A DNA stretch of 64,000 nucleotides from Butyrivibrio sp. AC2005 (GCF_000424145.1 NZ_KE384138.1:26464-90463); one strand, 5' to 3'. Counted from the first letter of the stretch, positions 28,207 to 37,380 are shown. The notes: generated by a model from the letters alone, not told the origin. Numbers and translations: made by a program.

Positions 28207-28788
28207 TCAGACGTTGAACATAGGCTTAATGGTTCTCTCTACTGCCTTTAGCATCACATAAGTGATAAAAGTATCCACCGGAAGCATGATTGCATTCGAA
28301 AGGATTCTTCCCGGCAAAAGAGCTATGATTGCCTGATCGTAAAGTATTTTAAGCCATAATGAGTTAAGACCTATATTCACAAATACTTTTACAATAAGCT
28401 GAGCTGAAAAAACTCTGATTACGGATATGTTCTTTTTATAAAATGCAAATCCGTAGATGATTCCGCCAAGTGCTGCGCTTATCGTAAATCCGGGGAAGAA
28501 ATCACCTGAAGGCTGTAAAAACCACTTTATGATATCAAGTGCTGCTCCGAAAATCGCACCAACAGCAGGGCCAAAGAGAAAATCTACCACCTGGTTGGGA
28601 AGTCCTGAAAAACCGATGCGAATAAATTGTCCTATTCTGATTGTCGCAACATAGCCCAGAATAATCGCTACTGCTGCCATCATCCCACAGAACACGACAT
28701 TTCTTAAGTTCCTGAACTCACCAAGGGATTTCAGCCATCTGTTTACACTAATCTCGCCGTTTCCATTAACAGTTACATCTTTCTGCAT
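28207..28788 (-). CDS. folT: Folate ECF transporter S component (FolT-like)
   Basis: A substrate-binding membrane subunit of an energy-coupling factor vitamin transporter, 193 residues with about five or six hydrophobic helices. The core reads MAAVAIILGYVATIRIGQFIRIGFSG and GLPNQVVDFLFGPAVGAIFGAA, typical of the family. The ATG is fixed by AGGAGGTG six bases upstream; a longer in-frame reading would run through the riboswitch. Folate as substrate is inferred from the THF riboswitch just upstream, which commonly controls folT. It needs EcfA and EcfT modules encoded elsewhere. It ends at its own terminator. Confidence 0.9.
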   Translation of the reverse strand: MQKDVTVNGNGEISVNRWLKSLGEFRNLRNVVFCGMMAAVAIILGYVATIRIGQFIRIGFSGLPNQVVDFLFGPAVGAIFGAALDIIKWFLQPSGDFFPGFTISAALGGIIYGFAFYKKNISVIRVFSAQLIVKVFVNIGLNSLWLKILYDQAIIALLPGRILSNAIMLPVDTFITYVMLKAVERTIKPMFNV

Positions 28789-28792
28789 AAAA

Positions 28793-28831
28793 ACACCTCC
28801 TATGCATTCCACAGTATGCATTAGGAGGTGT
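28793..28831 (-). promoter_or_regulatory. Shine-Dalgarno-sequestering hairpin of folT
   Basis: A 15-bp stem with one bulged A: ACACCTCCT-A-ATGCAT pairs with ATGCAT-AGGAGGTGT. The ribosome-binding site AGGAGGTG is in the 3' arm, immediately before the ATG. This is a translational OFF structure, the expected expression platform for the upstream aptamer. Confidence 0.85.
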
Positions 28832-28857
28832 CTGAATTCATGGCACATTCTATATGC

Positions 28858-28950
28858 TACAGTGGGAACCGAATCCGACACCGCGGTTGCCCTTCGTCCT
28901 TCTGGCAGTCCCTGTCCAGATGGCACTTAACGCACCGGATTCTACTCTGT
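28858..28950 (-). ncRNA. Tetrahydrofolate (THF) riboswitch aptamer
   Basis: The minus-strand RNA shows the conserved THF-aptamer features. These are GAGTAGA after the 5' closing strand, GCGTTAAGTGCC, a CTGCCAGAAGG-type arm followed by GACGAAGGGC, then ACCGCGGT and the 3' closing segment CCCACTGT. Spacing and order match THF-I riboswitches upstream of folT in Clostridia. It lies between a good promoter and the SD-sequestering hairpin. Confidence 0.88.
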
Positions 28951-28971
28951 TGGTTTGTAAGTTACGAAATT

Positions 28972-28999
28972 ATTATAGCAATAAATTGTGTCCAGTCAA
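28972..28999 (-). promoter_or_regulatory. Sigma-A promoter of the riboswitch-folT transcript
   Basis: On the minus strand TTGACT, 16 bases, TATAAT. It ends about 22 bp before the aptamer start. Confidence 0.85.
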
Positions 29000-29009
29000 T
29001 AGTTTTTTA

Positions 29010-29104
29010 CCCTCATCCGGCACTACGTGCCACCTGTCTTCGCTCCGCTTCGGTCCACGCAGAACAATCGTCCCCCGGACGATTTGCGCCCCCAAGGGGA
29101 AGGC
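29010..29104 (-). repeat. Dispersed palindromic repeat, long form
   Basis: CCCTCATCCGG, hairpin GCACTACGTGC, then the ~55-bp insert with AATCGTCC/GGACGATT and the terminal CCCCCAAGGGGAAGGC. It fills the gap between the xylulokinase stop and the folT promoter. Confidence 0.9.
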
Positions 29105-29115
29105 TTTAGTTGAGA

Positions 29116-30585
29116 TTATATTATCTTATCAAAAGTTTCAGCGAGTGCAGGATAGATTGTCTTAAACTGCTGATATCTTGCTTCATACTTCTCAACAAGC
29201 TCGGGATCGGGTTTCTCGGTCTTATCAACCTTAACGATTGCAGCTGCTGCCTCTTCAACGCTCTTAAATGCACCGCATGCTACCATTGCAAGCATAGCAC
29301 CACCCATTCCGGGGCCTTCTTCACATGCAGGAACATCTACTTCTATATTAAGAATGTTCGCAATCATTTTTCTCCAGAGAGGGCTCTTAGCGCCGCCGCC
29401 ACAGATCATTGTTCTCTCAGGCTTAACACCTATGCTCTTTGCAACCTCATACATATCTCTGGTTGCAAAAGCAACACCTTCAAGAACTGCCTGAGTCATG
29501 TCTTCTCTGGTTGTATCCATTGTGATACCAGTGAAGGTTGCACGTGCATTCGGATTATTCCAGGGAGATCTCTCACCCATGAGATAAGGAAGGAAGAATA
29601 CATGATTCTCACCAAGCTTCTCTATTCCCTTCTGCTCTGCCGCATAATCCTTTGTCTTTAAGATTTCGTCATTCCACCACTTGTTGCAGCTTGCTGCGCT
29701 GAGCATGCATCCCATAAGATGGAAATGTCCGTCTGCATGATCAAAAGAATGAAGCGCATTGTTGCTGTCTACTGCAAAGTTATTTGAAGACATGAAAATT
29801 GTGCCGCTGGTACCAAGTGAAATGTTGCACTTGTTGTTGCCTACAGTTCCGGTTCCAACTGCAGCTGCTGCATTGTCTCCTGCACCGGCAGCAACCACTA
29901 CTCCGCTGTTAAGGCCAAGCTCAGATGAAAGCTCTGCTGTAAGCTCACCAACCTTTTCATAACTCTCGTAAAGCTTAGGAAGCATATCTGTAGTGATATC
30001 GCAAAGCTTGCACATCTCCTCAGACCACTTGCGATTCTTAACATCCAGAAGAAGCATACCTGAAGCATCTGAATAATCTGTGCAGAAGGATCCTGTGAAT
30101 TTATATGCAAGGTAATCCTTCGGAAGCATTATTTTTCTGATCTTACCAAAGTTCTCAGGCTCGTTTTCCTTAACCCAGAGGATCTTCGGTGCTGTAAAGC
30201 CTGCAAATGCAATATTTGCAGTGTACTCTGAAAGCTTGTCTTTTCCGATCTCATTATTGAGATAATCAACCTGCTTTTGAGTTCTACCATCATTCCAAAG
30301 AATTGCGGGACGAATGACATTATCATTTTCATCCAGAATTACAAGTCCGTGCATCTGTCCGCCAAAGCTGATGCCTGCAACCTGTGATTTATCTACATCC
30401 TTAAGGAGTTCCTTAAGTCCATCTACCGCCTGTGTATACCAGTCCTCCGGCTTCTGCTCGGACCATCCCGGATGAGGAAAATATAAAGGATACTCCCTTG
30501 TAGCTGTTCCATGAATCTTACCGGTCTCATCCATAAGGACAAGCTTAACTGATGATGTTCCTAAATCCACACCTATATAAAGCAT
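29116..30585 (-). CDS. xylB: Xylulokinase
   Basis: A FGGY-family sugar kinase that phosphorylates D-xylulose to xylulose-5-phosphate, an input to the pentose phosphate pathway. It has 489 residues. The N-terminal phosphate-binding motif is IGVDLGTSSVKLVLMDETG, then SFGGQMHGLV. The FGGY signature region is NISLGTSGTIF. The C-terminal GVAFATRDMYEVAKSIG and ICGGGAKSPLWRKMIANIL are typical. The start is ATG 30585 with GGAGG six bases upstream; a TTG two codons before is unlikely. There is no xylose isomerase or transporter beside it. Confidence 0.93.
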   Translation of the reverse strand: MLYIGVDLGTSSVKLVLMDETGKIHGTATREYPLYFPHPGWSEQKPEDWYTQAVDGLKELLKDVDKSQVAGISFGGQMHGLVILDENDNVIRPAILWNDGRTQKQVDYLNNEIGKDKLSEYTANIAFAGFTAPKILWVKENEPENFGKIRKIMLPKDYLAYKFTGSFCTDYSDASGMLLLDVKNRKWSEEMCKLCDITTDMLPKLYESYEKVGELTAELSSELGLNSGVVVAAGAGDNAAAAVGTGTVGNNKCNISLGTSGTIFMSSNNFAVDSNNALHSFDHADGHFHLMGCMLSAASCNKWWNDEILKTKDYAAEQKGIEKLGENHVFFLPYLMGERSPWNNPNARATFTGITMDTTREDMTQAVLEGVAFATRDMYEVAKSIGVKPERTMICGGGAKSPLWRKMIANILNIEVDVPACEEGPGMGGAMLAMVACGAFKSVEEAAAAIVKVDKTEKPDPELVEKYEARYQQFKTIYPALAETFDKII

Positions 30586-30683
30586 ATACAACCTCCCGTT
30601 TTACATTTTTGTTTTTGCTTTTATTCTTTATGTCACATGGCTATAGAGCTATCGTATCTCAAAGCCACTACTACATAGTGATA

Positions 30684-30712
30684 ATTATAATTTGTTTTGT
30701 CTATCTTGGCAT
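30684..30712 (-). promoter_or_regulatory. Putative xylB promoter
   Basis: On the minus strand ATGCCA, 17 bases, TATAAT, leaving a leader of about 90 bases before xylB. The -35 is weak. I see no clear cre or xylose operator. Confidence 0.4.
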
Positions 30713-30856
30713 CACACTTTTTGCTTATTTATTATTAATTATTGCAGAAAAAATGCAGCCGCATATTTTTCCTTTGATTTCTTTGCCTTTTGCTGTATAA
30801 AATTTCGTTTAACTTATTATGCAAAAAAGTTTTTTAAATTTTTTTCAAAAAAGTAC

Positions 30857-30888
30857 TTGCATTAATCTTCAACTTGTAATACTATAAT
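30857..30888 (+). promoter_or_regulatory. Promoter of tRNA-Glu
   Basis: TTGCAT at 30857 and TATAAT at 30883 (20-bp spacer), or TACTAT at 30880 with a 17-bp spacer. It lies 38 bp before the tRNA in an AT-rich stretch. Which -10 is used is unclear. Confidence 0.5.
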
Positions 30889-30926
30889 CAAGTCGCCGAA
30901 CGAAAGACGACAAACAAAAACAAAAT

Positions 30927-30998
30927 GGCTCGTTGGTCAAGCGGCTAAGACGCTGCCCTCTCACGGCAGAATCAGCGGTTCGATTCCGCTACGAGCTA
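30927..30998 (+). tRNA. tRNA-Glu (CTC anticodon)
   Basis: A complete cloverleaf. Acceptor GGCTCGT pairs with ACGAGCT, the D-arm contains GGTCAAGCGGCTAAGA, and the anticodon stem CTGCC/GGCAG encloses CTCTCAC with anticodon CTC. The T-arm GCGGTTCGATTCCGC is canonical. The 3' CCA is not encoded. It is the only RNA gene of this type in the window and is transcribed against the neighbouring genes. Confidence 0.95.
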
Positions 30999-31027
30999 CT
31001 GACTGTGTAAACAGCCCAACCCTATCG

Positions 31028-31057
31028 TCCAAACTACTGAGTAGTTTGGATTTTTTA
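31028..31057 (+). terminator. Rho-independent terminator of tRNA-Glu
   Basis: Stem TCCAAACTAC/GTAGTTTGGA with a short TGA loop, followed by TTTTTT. It starts 30 bp after the tRNA. Confidence 0.9.
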
Positions 31058-31363
31058 TTGCTTATTTTTTATATATGATAGTTCCGGAAGATCATCCTTA
31101 ATCAACTAACAAAAAGCAAGCGCTCATCTTCATGAAATCATGATAAATGTTATTCAATTAACAGTTAATCTGGTTATTCCAACAACATCTGACACTCATA
31201 TAAAATTCCGATCGAGTCAACGAGTGTCTGAAACTATTTATCCGTTTATGAATTGTTTTAGTTTTTCTATCATTTCTCTATCAATTAAAATCCATCATTC
31301 AAAACAATAGATACCCTAATATATAACTCTCACGTAGATAAAAAGCTATTATCTCATTCCTAC
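31058..31363. other. Gene-free stretch between the tRNA terminator and prsW
   Basis: AT-rich and without an open frame I would support. The only structure seen is a GACACTC/GAGTGTC inverted pair at 31191-31228, with a long loop, of unknown meaning. Confidence 0.5.
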
Positions 31364-32269
31364 TCATACCGGTCTGTCTTCATGGGCATATTTCTTTATA
31401 TTCTTATAAGCATTGACATTCAGCACACACATTATTATTACAAGTACCAGCATACTTGATATAACAAATAATCCGTTTTCACTTTCACTCGCCAAAAACG
31501 CCACAGAATCGTAAATGCCATGTATCAGCATCGCTATAAGAAGACCTTTTCTTCTCATTCTGGCTGAGCCGCTAAGATCACCTTCCTGTTCAAGACTCTT
31601 TGCCTGCCCGTAATAATAGCCCATATATATTCCGAAAATGCAATGTCCCGGAAAGGCTGATCTTAAGTATGCGGTGCTGGCATCAGAGCTAATGAGATAC
31701 AGAAGATTCTCAACAACCTCGAATCCTATAGCTACTGTAGTTGAATAGACCACTCCGTCAAAGCGAAAATTGAAGGCCGGGTGCTTCCAGGTAAGTAGTT
31801 TCAAAGCGAAATATTTGCACAATTCCTCTGAAAATGCAGCCACAACAAATGCAACCAGAATGCTGTTTAAAATGGTTCCAGGTGCTGCAACGATATCAAC
31901 AACCTCATTTATCACAGTCTCTATCAGCACAACAATAATTGGCAACGGAATTGCTCCCACCAGAAACAACTTAACCAGCAGCGAAACCGGCTCAGGCTCG
32001 ATTTTGTCTTGTTTATATATAAGAAAAATCAGAATAATCCCTTGTGCAAATGATAGAAGCATGGCAAAGGTCATGCTTCCTGCTCCCATGGTAAACGAAG
32101 TAAAAATAAGCCCCAGTGTCAAAAAAACAATCATAACCATCGGCAGCTTTCTAACGTAAAAAGTGTCTTTCTGCATAGTTACCGGATCCCATGCCCTTGT
32201 TCCGCAATTTCCGCAAAATTTCTGTCCCGGTTGTATTTCTTTTCCGCAATTTGTACAGTACAATCTCAT
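31364..32269 (-). CDS. PrsW-type intramembrane protease with N-terminal zinc ribbon
   Basis: The start at 32269 has GCGGAGG just upstream and gives 301 residues. The N-terminus is a zinc ribbon (C5, C8, C19, C22 in YCTNCGKEIQPGQKFCGNCG). Then follow about eight TM helices. PrsW motifs are seen: FSEELCKYFALK (EExxK type), GFEVVENLLY, FPGHCIFGIYMGYYYG and LIHGIYD. PrsW cleaves membrane anti-sigma factors in Bacillus; the target here is unknown. It lies downstream of a double-glycine-leader peptide gene (110 bp away, with a terminator-like hairpin between). Confidence 0.87.
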   Translation of the reverse strand: MRLYCTNCGKEIQPGQKFCGNCGTRAWDPVTMQKDTFYVRKLPMVMIVFLTLGLIFTSFTMGAGSMTFAMLLSFAQGIILIFLIYKQDKIEPEPVSLLVKLFLVGAIPLPIIVVLIETVINEVVDIVAAPGTILNSILVAFVVAAFSEELCKYFALKLLTWKHPAFNFRFDGVVYSTTVAIGFEVVENLLYLISSDASTAYLRSAFPGHCIFGIYMGYYYGQAKSLEQEGDLSGSARMRRKGLLIAMLIHGIYDSVAFLASESENGLFVISSMLVLVIIMCVLNVNAYKNIKKYAHEDRPV

Positions 32270-32312
32270 TTCCTCCGCACATAGCAAAACTTTTTTAGAT
32301 AATATTAACATC

Positions 32313-32359
32313 AAAAATAATCCCCCGCCATAAGTAATAGAACCAAATGACAGGGGATT
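32313..32359 (-). terminator. Putative terminator after the GG-leader peptide gene
   Basis: On the minus strand AATCCCC pairs with GGGGATT across a 27-base loop and is followed by ATTTTTG. The long loop makes this moderate, and read-through into prsW is possible. Confidence 0.5.
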
Positions 32360-32379
32360 TCTAGCGATATGTATTCTAT

Positions 32380-32592
32380 TCAGCCCACAAAGTAATTCAT
32401 TCCACCGCAGAGGGGACATTTACATTGTGAATCCAGAATGTTAACTACTATATTCTTATTACATTTCTGGCAGTTTACAGCCATGTGCTGAGTCTTCTTA
32501 TGTTTTCTCATCTTTAGCGGCTGCCCTACTCCGCCAACAATTTTATCAAGCTCGTCATCAGCAAGCATTTGTGCATCCTTAACTTCTATCAT
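32380..32592 (-). CDS. Double-glycine-leader micro-protein with zinc-ribbon core
   Basis: A 70-residue protein preceded by AGGAGGAG. Residues 8-21 (QMLADDELDKIVGG) form a double-glycine leader like those of class II bacteriocins and RiPPs, normally cut after GG by a PCAT/C39 transporter. The presumed core (22-70) is basic (MRKHKKTQHM), then has CxxC at 41/44 and CKCPLC at 57-62, a zinc-ribbon pattern instead of a hydrophobic toxin. It lies just upstream of prsW, whose own N-terminus is a zinc ribbon. No ABC exporter is in the window. The function is unknown. The leader assignment is from pattern only. Confidence 0.75.
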   Translation of the reverse strand: MIEVKDAQMLADDELDKIVGGVGQPLKMRKHKKTQHMAVNCQKCNKNIVVNILDSQCKCPLCGGMNYFVG

Positions 32593-32744
32593 TGATATCT
32601 CCTCCTACATGGTCATAAGTGAAATCGCTTACATCCACTTTCTTATGACAATCTAAAGTTTCCACAAGATTTCTTTATTGTTTTTCCTTACAAGAAGATG
32701 ATATCAACCATTGTCCAACAAATGTCCAACTAAAAAATAGTCCC

Positions 32745-32782
32745 TATAAAAACTTTACGCTGCCAATTGGCAGCGCAAAGTT
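32745..32782 (-). terminator. Rho-independent terminator after polC
   Basis: AACTTT-n-CGCTGCCAATTGGCAGCG-n-AAAGTT, a near-perfect palindrome followed on the minus strand by TTTAT. It starts 12 bp after the polC stop. Confidence 0.9.
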
Positions 32783-32793
32783 CATAAACTATA

Positions 32794-35700
32794 TTAGCCC
32801 TTCATAAAGTCAAAGATACTTATCTGGTTCGATTCCGGGATATCTCCAAGAAGTCCCATATTTGCCATTTTATCAACAACAGCCTGAGGGCACTTGGTTC
32901 TCTGCTTGAAGTCGTCCTTTGAAATAAAGGCTCCATCCTTGCAGGCTTCAACTATCTGGTCGGCAGCTTTTTCACCAAGACCGTCTATACTTAGAAGGCT
33001 GGGCATGATCTTGTCACCAAATACCTGGAAGGATCTTGAAGCAGCCTTGAAGATGTCTATAGGCATTACTTCTATTCCGCGCTCATACATCTCCTCTGCA
33101 AGTCTCATGGCCGCAAGCTCATTCTGCTCAGCATTGGTCATATCATCGCCCTTGGCTCTGTACTCATTCATCCACATGTGAAGTGTACCCTCACCCTGGA
33201 ACATGTGCTCATAGTTTAGCGCCTTAGCTCTTATCGAAAACCATGCCGCATAAAATGCCTGTGGTACATACACCTTGAAATAAGCTATACGCCAGGCCAT
33301 CATAACGTATGCCGCAGCATGAGCCTTCGGGAACATGTACTTGATCTTTTCACAAGACCATATATACCAATCCGGAACATCATGCTCCTTCATGTCATTT
33401 TTCCACGCTTCCCAGCTGCTCTCCTTACCCTTGGCCACCTTTCCTTTACGAACTGCCTCCATGATTTTGAAGGATTCTGACTTATCGAGTCCCTTCTGAA
33501 TCAGATAAATCATGATATCATCACGACAGCAGATACAGGTATCGATGGTTGCTTTTCCTTCCTGAATAAGTGTCTGCGCATTTCCCAGCCATACATCGGT
33601 TCCATGTGACAGACCTGAAATTCTGATAAGATGCGAGAGCGAAGTGGGCTGCGCATCGATAACCATCTGCATAGCAAAATCTGTTCCGAACTCAGGAAGT
33701 CCGAGACATCCAAGCTTGGTACCGCCAATCTGATCCGGAGATATTCTAAGTGACTTGGTGCTCATGAAAAGCTCCATAACATTATGATCATCAAGCGGAA
33801 CTGTCTTAGGATCAAGTCCCGTACAATCCTGCAGAAATCTTATCATGGTAGGATCATCGTGTCCCAGAATATCAAGCTTTAGCAGGTTGTGGTCGATGGA
33901 GTGATAATCGTAATGCGTTGTAATTGTAGCGGTGGTCATATCGTTAGCAGGGTGCTGAACCGGTGTGAATGAGTTTATATCCTCACCGACAGGAAGAACT
34001 ATGATACCACCGGGATGCTGACCGGTTCCTCGCCTGATACCGATACACCCCTGAGTAATTCTGTCTATCTCGCATCTTCTTTTCCCGACACCTAAGCCGT
34101 CATAATACTTTTTAACAAATCCATATGCAGTTTTATCCGCAAGACCGGCGATTGTTCCGGCACGGAAGGTCTGTCCGTAACCGAAGATAACTTCGGTATA
34201 TTTGTGGGCTTTTGACTGATACTCACCCGAGAAGTTAAGGTCGATATCAGGCTCCTTATCACCCTTAAATCCAAGGAAGGTCTCGAAAGGAATATCAAAA
34301 CCATCCTTATCCATCATATGTCCGCACTTGGGGCATCTCTTATCAGGCATGTCACAGCCCGAATTACCGCCGTATGCCAGAACCTCTTCGGAATCAAAAT
34401 CGCTGTATTTACACTTCGGGCACACGTAATGAGGTGAAAGGGAATTAACCTCTGTAATACCTGAAGCGAAAGCCACAAAGGAAGATCCTACAGAACCACG
34501 GGAACCAACGAGGTAACCATCCTCAACAGATTTCCAAACCAGCTTCTGCGCTATGATGTACATAACGGCGAAACCATTTTTTATAATTGAGTTAAGCTCT
34601 CTCTCTAATCGCTCCTCTACTATCTCAGGAAGATTTTCTCCATAAATCTCGTGAGCCTTTTCGTAACAGATTCTGGTAAGAATTCCGTCAGAATCCTCGA
34701 TGACGGGCGGACACTTGTCGGGACGAACAGGTGAAATGCTGTCACATCTCCTCAAAATGTCACGGGTATTTTCTATTACAACCTCGTTAGCCTTAGCTGC
34801 ACCAAGGTAATCGAATTCAGCAAGCATTTCAGCAGTTGTGCGGACAAAAAGCGGTGCCGGTTCTTCATCGTTCATACCTTTTCCCGCCATGATAACAGTT
34901 CTGTATATCTCATCATCCGGATTAAGGAAATGCGCATCACAGGTGGCAACAACCGGCTTACCATACTGTTCGCCAAGCTTAACTATTCTCTTATTTATTT
35001 CCCTGATATCATCGTCTGAGTTAATGTCCTCGTAGCGCTCAGAATCCACCATGAAATGATTGTTGGCAATAGGCTGGATTTCCAGATAATCATAGAAATT
35101 AACAATCTTGGCAATCTCATCCTCTGCCCTGCCCTCAACCACAGCACCGTAAAGCTCTCCGGCACAGCACGCAGAACCGATAATAAGTCCCTCTCTGTAC
35201 TTTATAAGCTCACTCTTGGGAATACGTGGGAATCTGCTGAAGTAATCAACATGTGACTTACTTATAAGTGTATACAGATTTACACGTCCAACTGTGTTCT
35301 TCGCAAGAAGAATTATATGATGTGTCCTTAAATGCTTTACAATCTCAGGATTGGAAGCGCCGAGTGCATTTACCTTATTGAGGTCATCTGCTCCTTCCTG
35401 TTCCATCATGGGAATAAACTTCTGAAAAATCTTGGCAGTACACTCAGCATCATCAACCGCACGATGGTGGTGTTCATTTACTACGCCAAGAGTTTTACAG
35501 AGAGCATCCAGATTATGTTTAGCCTGTCTTGGGAAAAATGCACGCGATAATCCCATGGTATCAACGGTTGTGTAATCAACATCTATACCAAGCTGCTTGC
35601 AGTTTTCATTTATAAAGCTGATATCAAAACCAACGTTATGACCAACAAGAATTGCGTCCCCGCAGAACTCAACAAATCTCGGTACTATCTCATCCCTTGT

Positions 35701-37380
35701 GGGGCATCCGATTACCATGTCATCTGTAATACTGGTAAGTCTTGTGATTCTAAAGGGTATTGGCTCCTTAGGATCAATAAACTCTGAAAAACGGTCAATG
35801 ATTTCTCCGTCCTTCATTTTAACCGCACCAATCTCGATGATTTTATTGTTGACCGGTGAAAAGCCTGTGGTCTCTATATCAAATACGACAAAAGTAGAGC
35901 CAGCCACCTTTTGTCCCTTATTATTTATAACTATTTCTTTCAGGTCGTCTACAAGATAGCCCTCAACACCCTGGATTACCTTGAAGAAATCCTGTCTGTC
36001 AGGGTTCTTGTCTCCGGCTTCTTTTCTTTTTTTCTTCTCATCACCCCAGAGGTCCTCCCAGGCATGGTTAGCGTCAGTAAGAGCCTGAACTACACCGTGG
36101 TCTGTAATCGCAATACCGGGCATCCCCCATTTATACGCCTGCTTAACAATGTCCTTAACCTCTGAAACGCCGTCCATATCAGACATCTTTGTATGACAAT
36201 GAAGCTCAACTCTCTTCAGTTCTGCCTCGTCTACACGCTTTGTGGTAAAATCAGGAATTTTTCTGATGCCGGCTACGCTCTGAATAGTTACTTCGTGATC
36301 GAATTTATCCACCATGGCTATTCCGCGTACCTTAAGAAAAGCTCCCGGCTTAATGTCCTTCTCAAGCTCAGGAACATTTTCCTGTTTCGCGAAAACCTTG
36401 ACAGTTATGGTGTCAGTAAAGTCAGTCATAGAGAAAATGAGAATGGCTTTTTCATTTCTGATGTCACGTCTATCGTAGCTGATTACCTTACCTCTGACGG
36501 TGACTTCGCCCATTTCACCGACAATCTCTTCCAAATTGATTGTCTCATCTTCAAAATCTCTACCGTAGATGATATTAGGATCATCTGAGCGCTTAAAGCT
36601 GCTACTGCCGCCACCCTTCTTAAAGAACTTGCTTCCACCGTTCTGTCCAAACTTACTGCCGCCGCCAAACTTGCTCTCGCCTTTTCCACCGGCTGCTTTA
36701 GCTGCTGTCTTCTCAGTGGCTTTTGTCTCTGCACCGCTTTTACCTGCGCTATTCTCCGCAGCCTTAGCAGCTTCTTTTTCTCTGTGTTTCTGCTCTGATT
36801 TTTCCTCAGCTGCTTCAAGCTTCTTAGCGAGTCTTGCGGTTTCCTTGGAATAGTCAATTTCCTTTTTCTTTGGTGGCGCCTTTTTATAGGTAACATCCAT
36901 TCTTACTGCAAAGCCACAGCGGTCATTCAGTATTTTTTCCAAAATACGCTGTATGTCACCGGATTTTTTTTCAGCAATAACAGACTCCTCAAGAACCAGT
37001 TCAACTCTGTCTGATTCAGGAAATGAGAAGTCTGCGGATTTTAAAATCGTATACTCGATTGGATCGTAATTTTTGAACTCCAAAAGAATACTGTCCTTGT
37101 ACATCTCCAGAAGGTTCTGGGGGGTGTACTGGGCAGACAGGAAAAAGCGTTCGTAAATCTTGACCGTAAGGTTTGTCTCCTTAAAGAGCTGGTTCTTGAT
37201 TTCCTTCTCCGCTTTTACGACATCCGCCTTGTCTATAAGACGGTTACTGGATAGATAGATGCGTACGAGATCCTTTTTCTCTGTTGTTGATATTTTCTCA
37301 ACCTGCACATCCTGTAATTCTTCCTTAGTGTGTTGGTCTAGTTTTAAGGTCTGGAATACCTCAAGAAATGGTTTTCTCAT
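32794..37380 (-). CDS. polC: DNA polymerase III alpha subunit, Gram-positive type (PolC)
   Basis: Replicative polymerase of low-GC Gram-positives, 1528 residues. The N-terminal domain is followed by a Lys/Ala/Gly-rich linker (about 170-265) and an OB fold (about 290-375). A split PHP domain starts near residue 388 (VELHCHTKMSDMDGV). An inserted DEDDh proofreading exonuclease has VVFDIETTG near residue 500. The polymerase core includes PDIDLNFSGEYQ near 1045. The C-terminus (QISIFDF) resembles a clamp-binding peptide. It is the last gene of the uppS-cdsA-dxr-rseP-ispG-polC cluster. The ribosome-binding site is weak. Confidence 0.97.
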   Translation of the reverse strand: MRKPFLEVFQTLKLDQHTKEELQDVQVEKISTTEKKDLVRIYLSSNRLIDKADVVKAEKEIKNQLFKETNLTVKIYERFFLSAQYTPQNLLEMYKDSILLEFKNYDPIEYTILKSADFSFPESDRVELVLEESVIAEKKSGDIQRILEKILNDRCGFAVRMDVTYKKAPPKKKEIDYSKETARLAKKLEAAEEKSEQKHREKEAAKAAENSAGKSGAETKATEKTAAKAAGGKGESKFGGGSKFGQNGGSKFFKKGGGSSSFKRSDDPNIIYGRDFEDETINLEEIVGEMGEVTVRGKVISYDRRDIRNEKAILIFSMTDFTDTITVKVFAKQENVPELEKDIKPGAFLKVRGIAMVDKFDHEVTIQSVAGIRKIPDFTTKRVDEAELKRVELHCHTKMSDMDGVSEVKDIVKQAYKWGMPGIAITDHGVVQALTDANHAWEDLWGDEKKKRKEAGDKNPDRQDFFKVIQGVEGYLVDDLKEIVINNKGQKVAGSTFVVFDIETTGFSPVNNKIIEIGAVKMKDGEIIDRFSEFIDPKEPIPFRITRLTSITDDMVIGCPTRDEIVPRFVEFCGDAILVGHNVGFDISFINENCKQLGIDVDYTTVDTMGLSRAFFPRQAKHNLDALCKTLGVVNEHHHRAVDDAECTAKIFQKFIPMMEQEGADDLNKVNALGASNPEIVKHLRTHHIILLAKNTVGRVNLYTLISKSHVDYFSRFPRIPKSELIKYREGLIIGSACCAGELYGAVVEGRAEDEIAKIVNFYDYLEIQPIANNHFMVDSERYEDINSDDDIREINKRIVKLGEQYGKPVVATCDAHFLNPDDEIYRTVIMAGKGMNDEEPAPLFVRTTAEMLAEFDYLGAAKANEVVIENTRDILRRCDSISPVRPDKCPPVIEDSDGILTRICYEKAHEIYGENLPEIVEERLERELNSIIKNGFAVMYIIAQKLVWKSVEDGYLVGSRGSVGSSFVAFASGITEVNSLSPHYVCPKCKYSDFDSEEVLAYGGNSGCDMPDKRCPKCGHMMDKDGFDIPFETFLGFKGDKEPDIDLNFSGEYQSKAHKYTEVIFGYGQTFRAGTIAGLADKTAYGFVKKYYDGLGVGKRRCEIDRITQGCIGIRRGTGQHPGGIIVLPVGEDINSFTPVQHPANDMTTATITTHYDYHSIDHNLLKLDILGHDDPTMIRFLQDCTGLDPKTVPLDDHNVMELFMSTKSLRISPDQIGGTKLGCLGLPEFGTDFAMQMVIDAQPTSLSHLIRISGLSHGTDVWLGNAQTLIQEGKATIDTCICCRDDIMIYLIQKGLDKSESFKIMEAVRKGKVAKGKESSWEAWKNDMKEHDVPDWYIWSCEKIKYMFPKAHAAAYVMMAWRIAYFKVYVPQAFYAAWFSIRAKALNYEHMFQGEGTLHMWMNEYRAKGDDMTNAEQNELAAMRLAEEMYERGIEVMPIDIFKAASRSFQVFGDKIMPSLLSIDGLGEKAADQIVEACKDGAFISKDDFKQRTKCPQAVVDKMANMGLLGDIPESNQISIFDFMKG

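Noticed and set aside
28789..28926. N-terminal 46-codon extension of the folate ECF component
   Set aside because: It would translate through the THF aptamer and its switch hairpin; the strong AGGAGGTG marks the later ATG.
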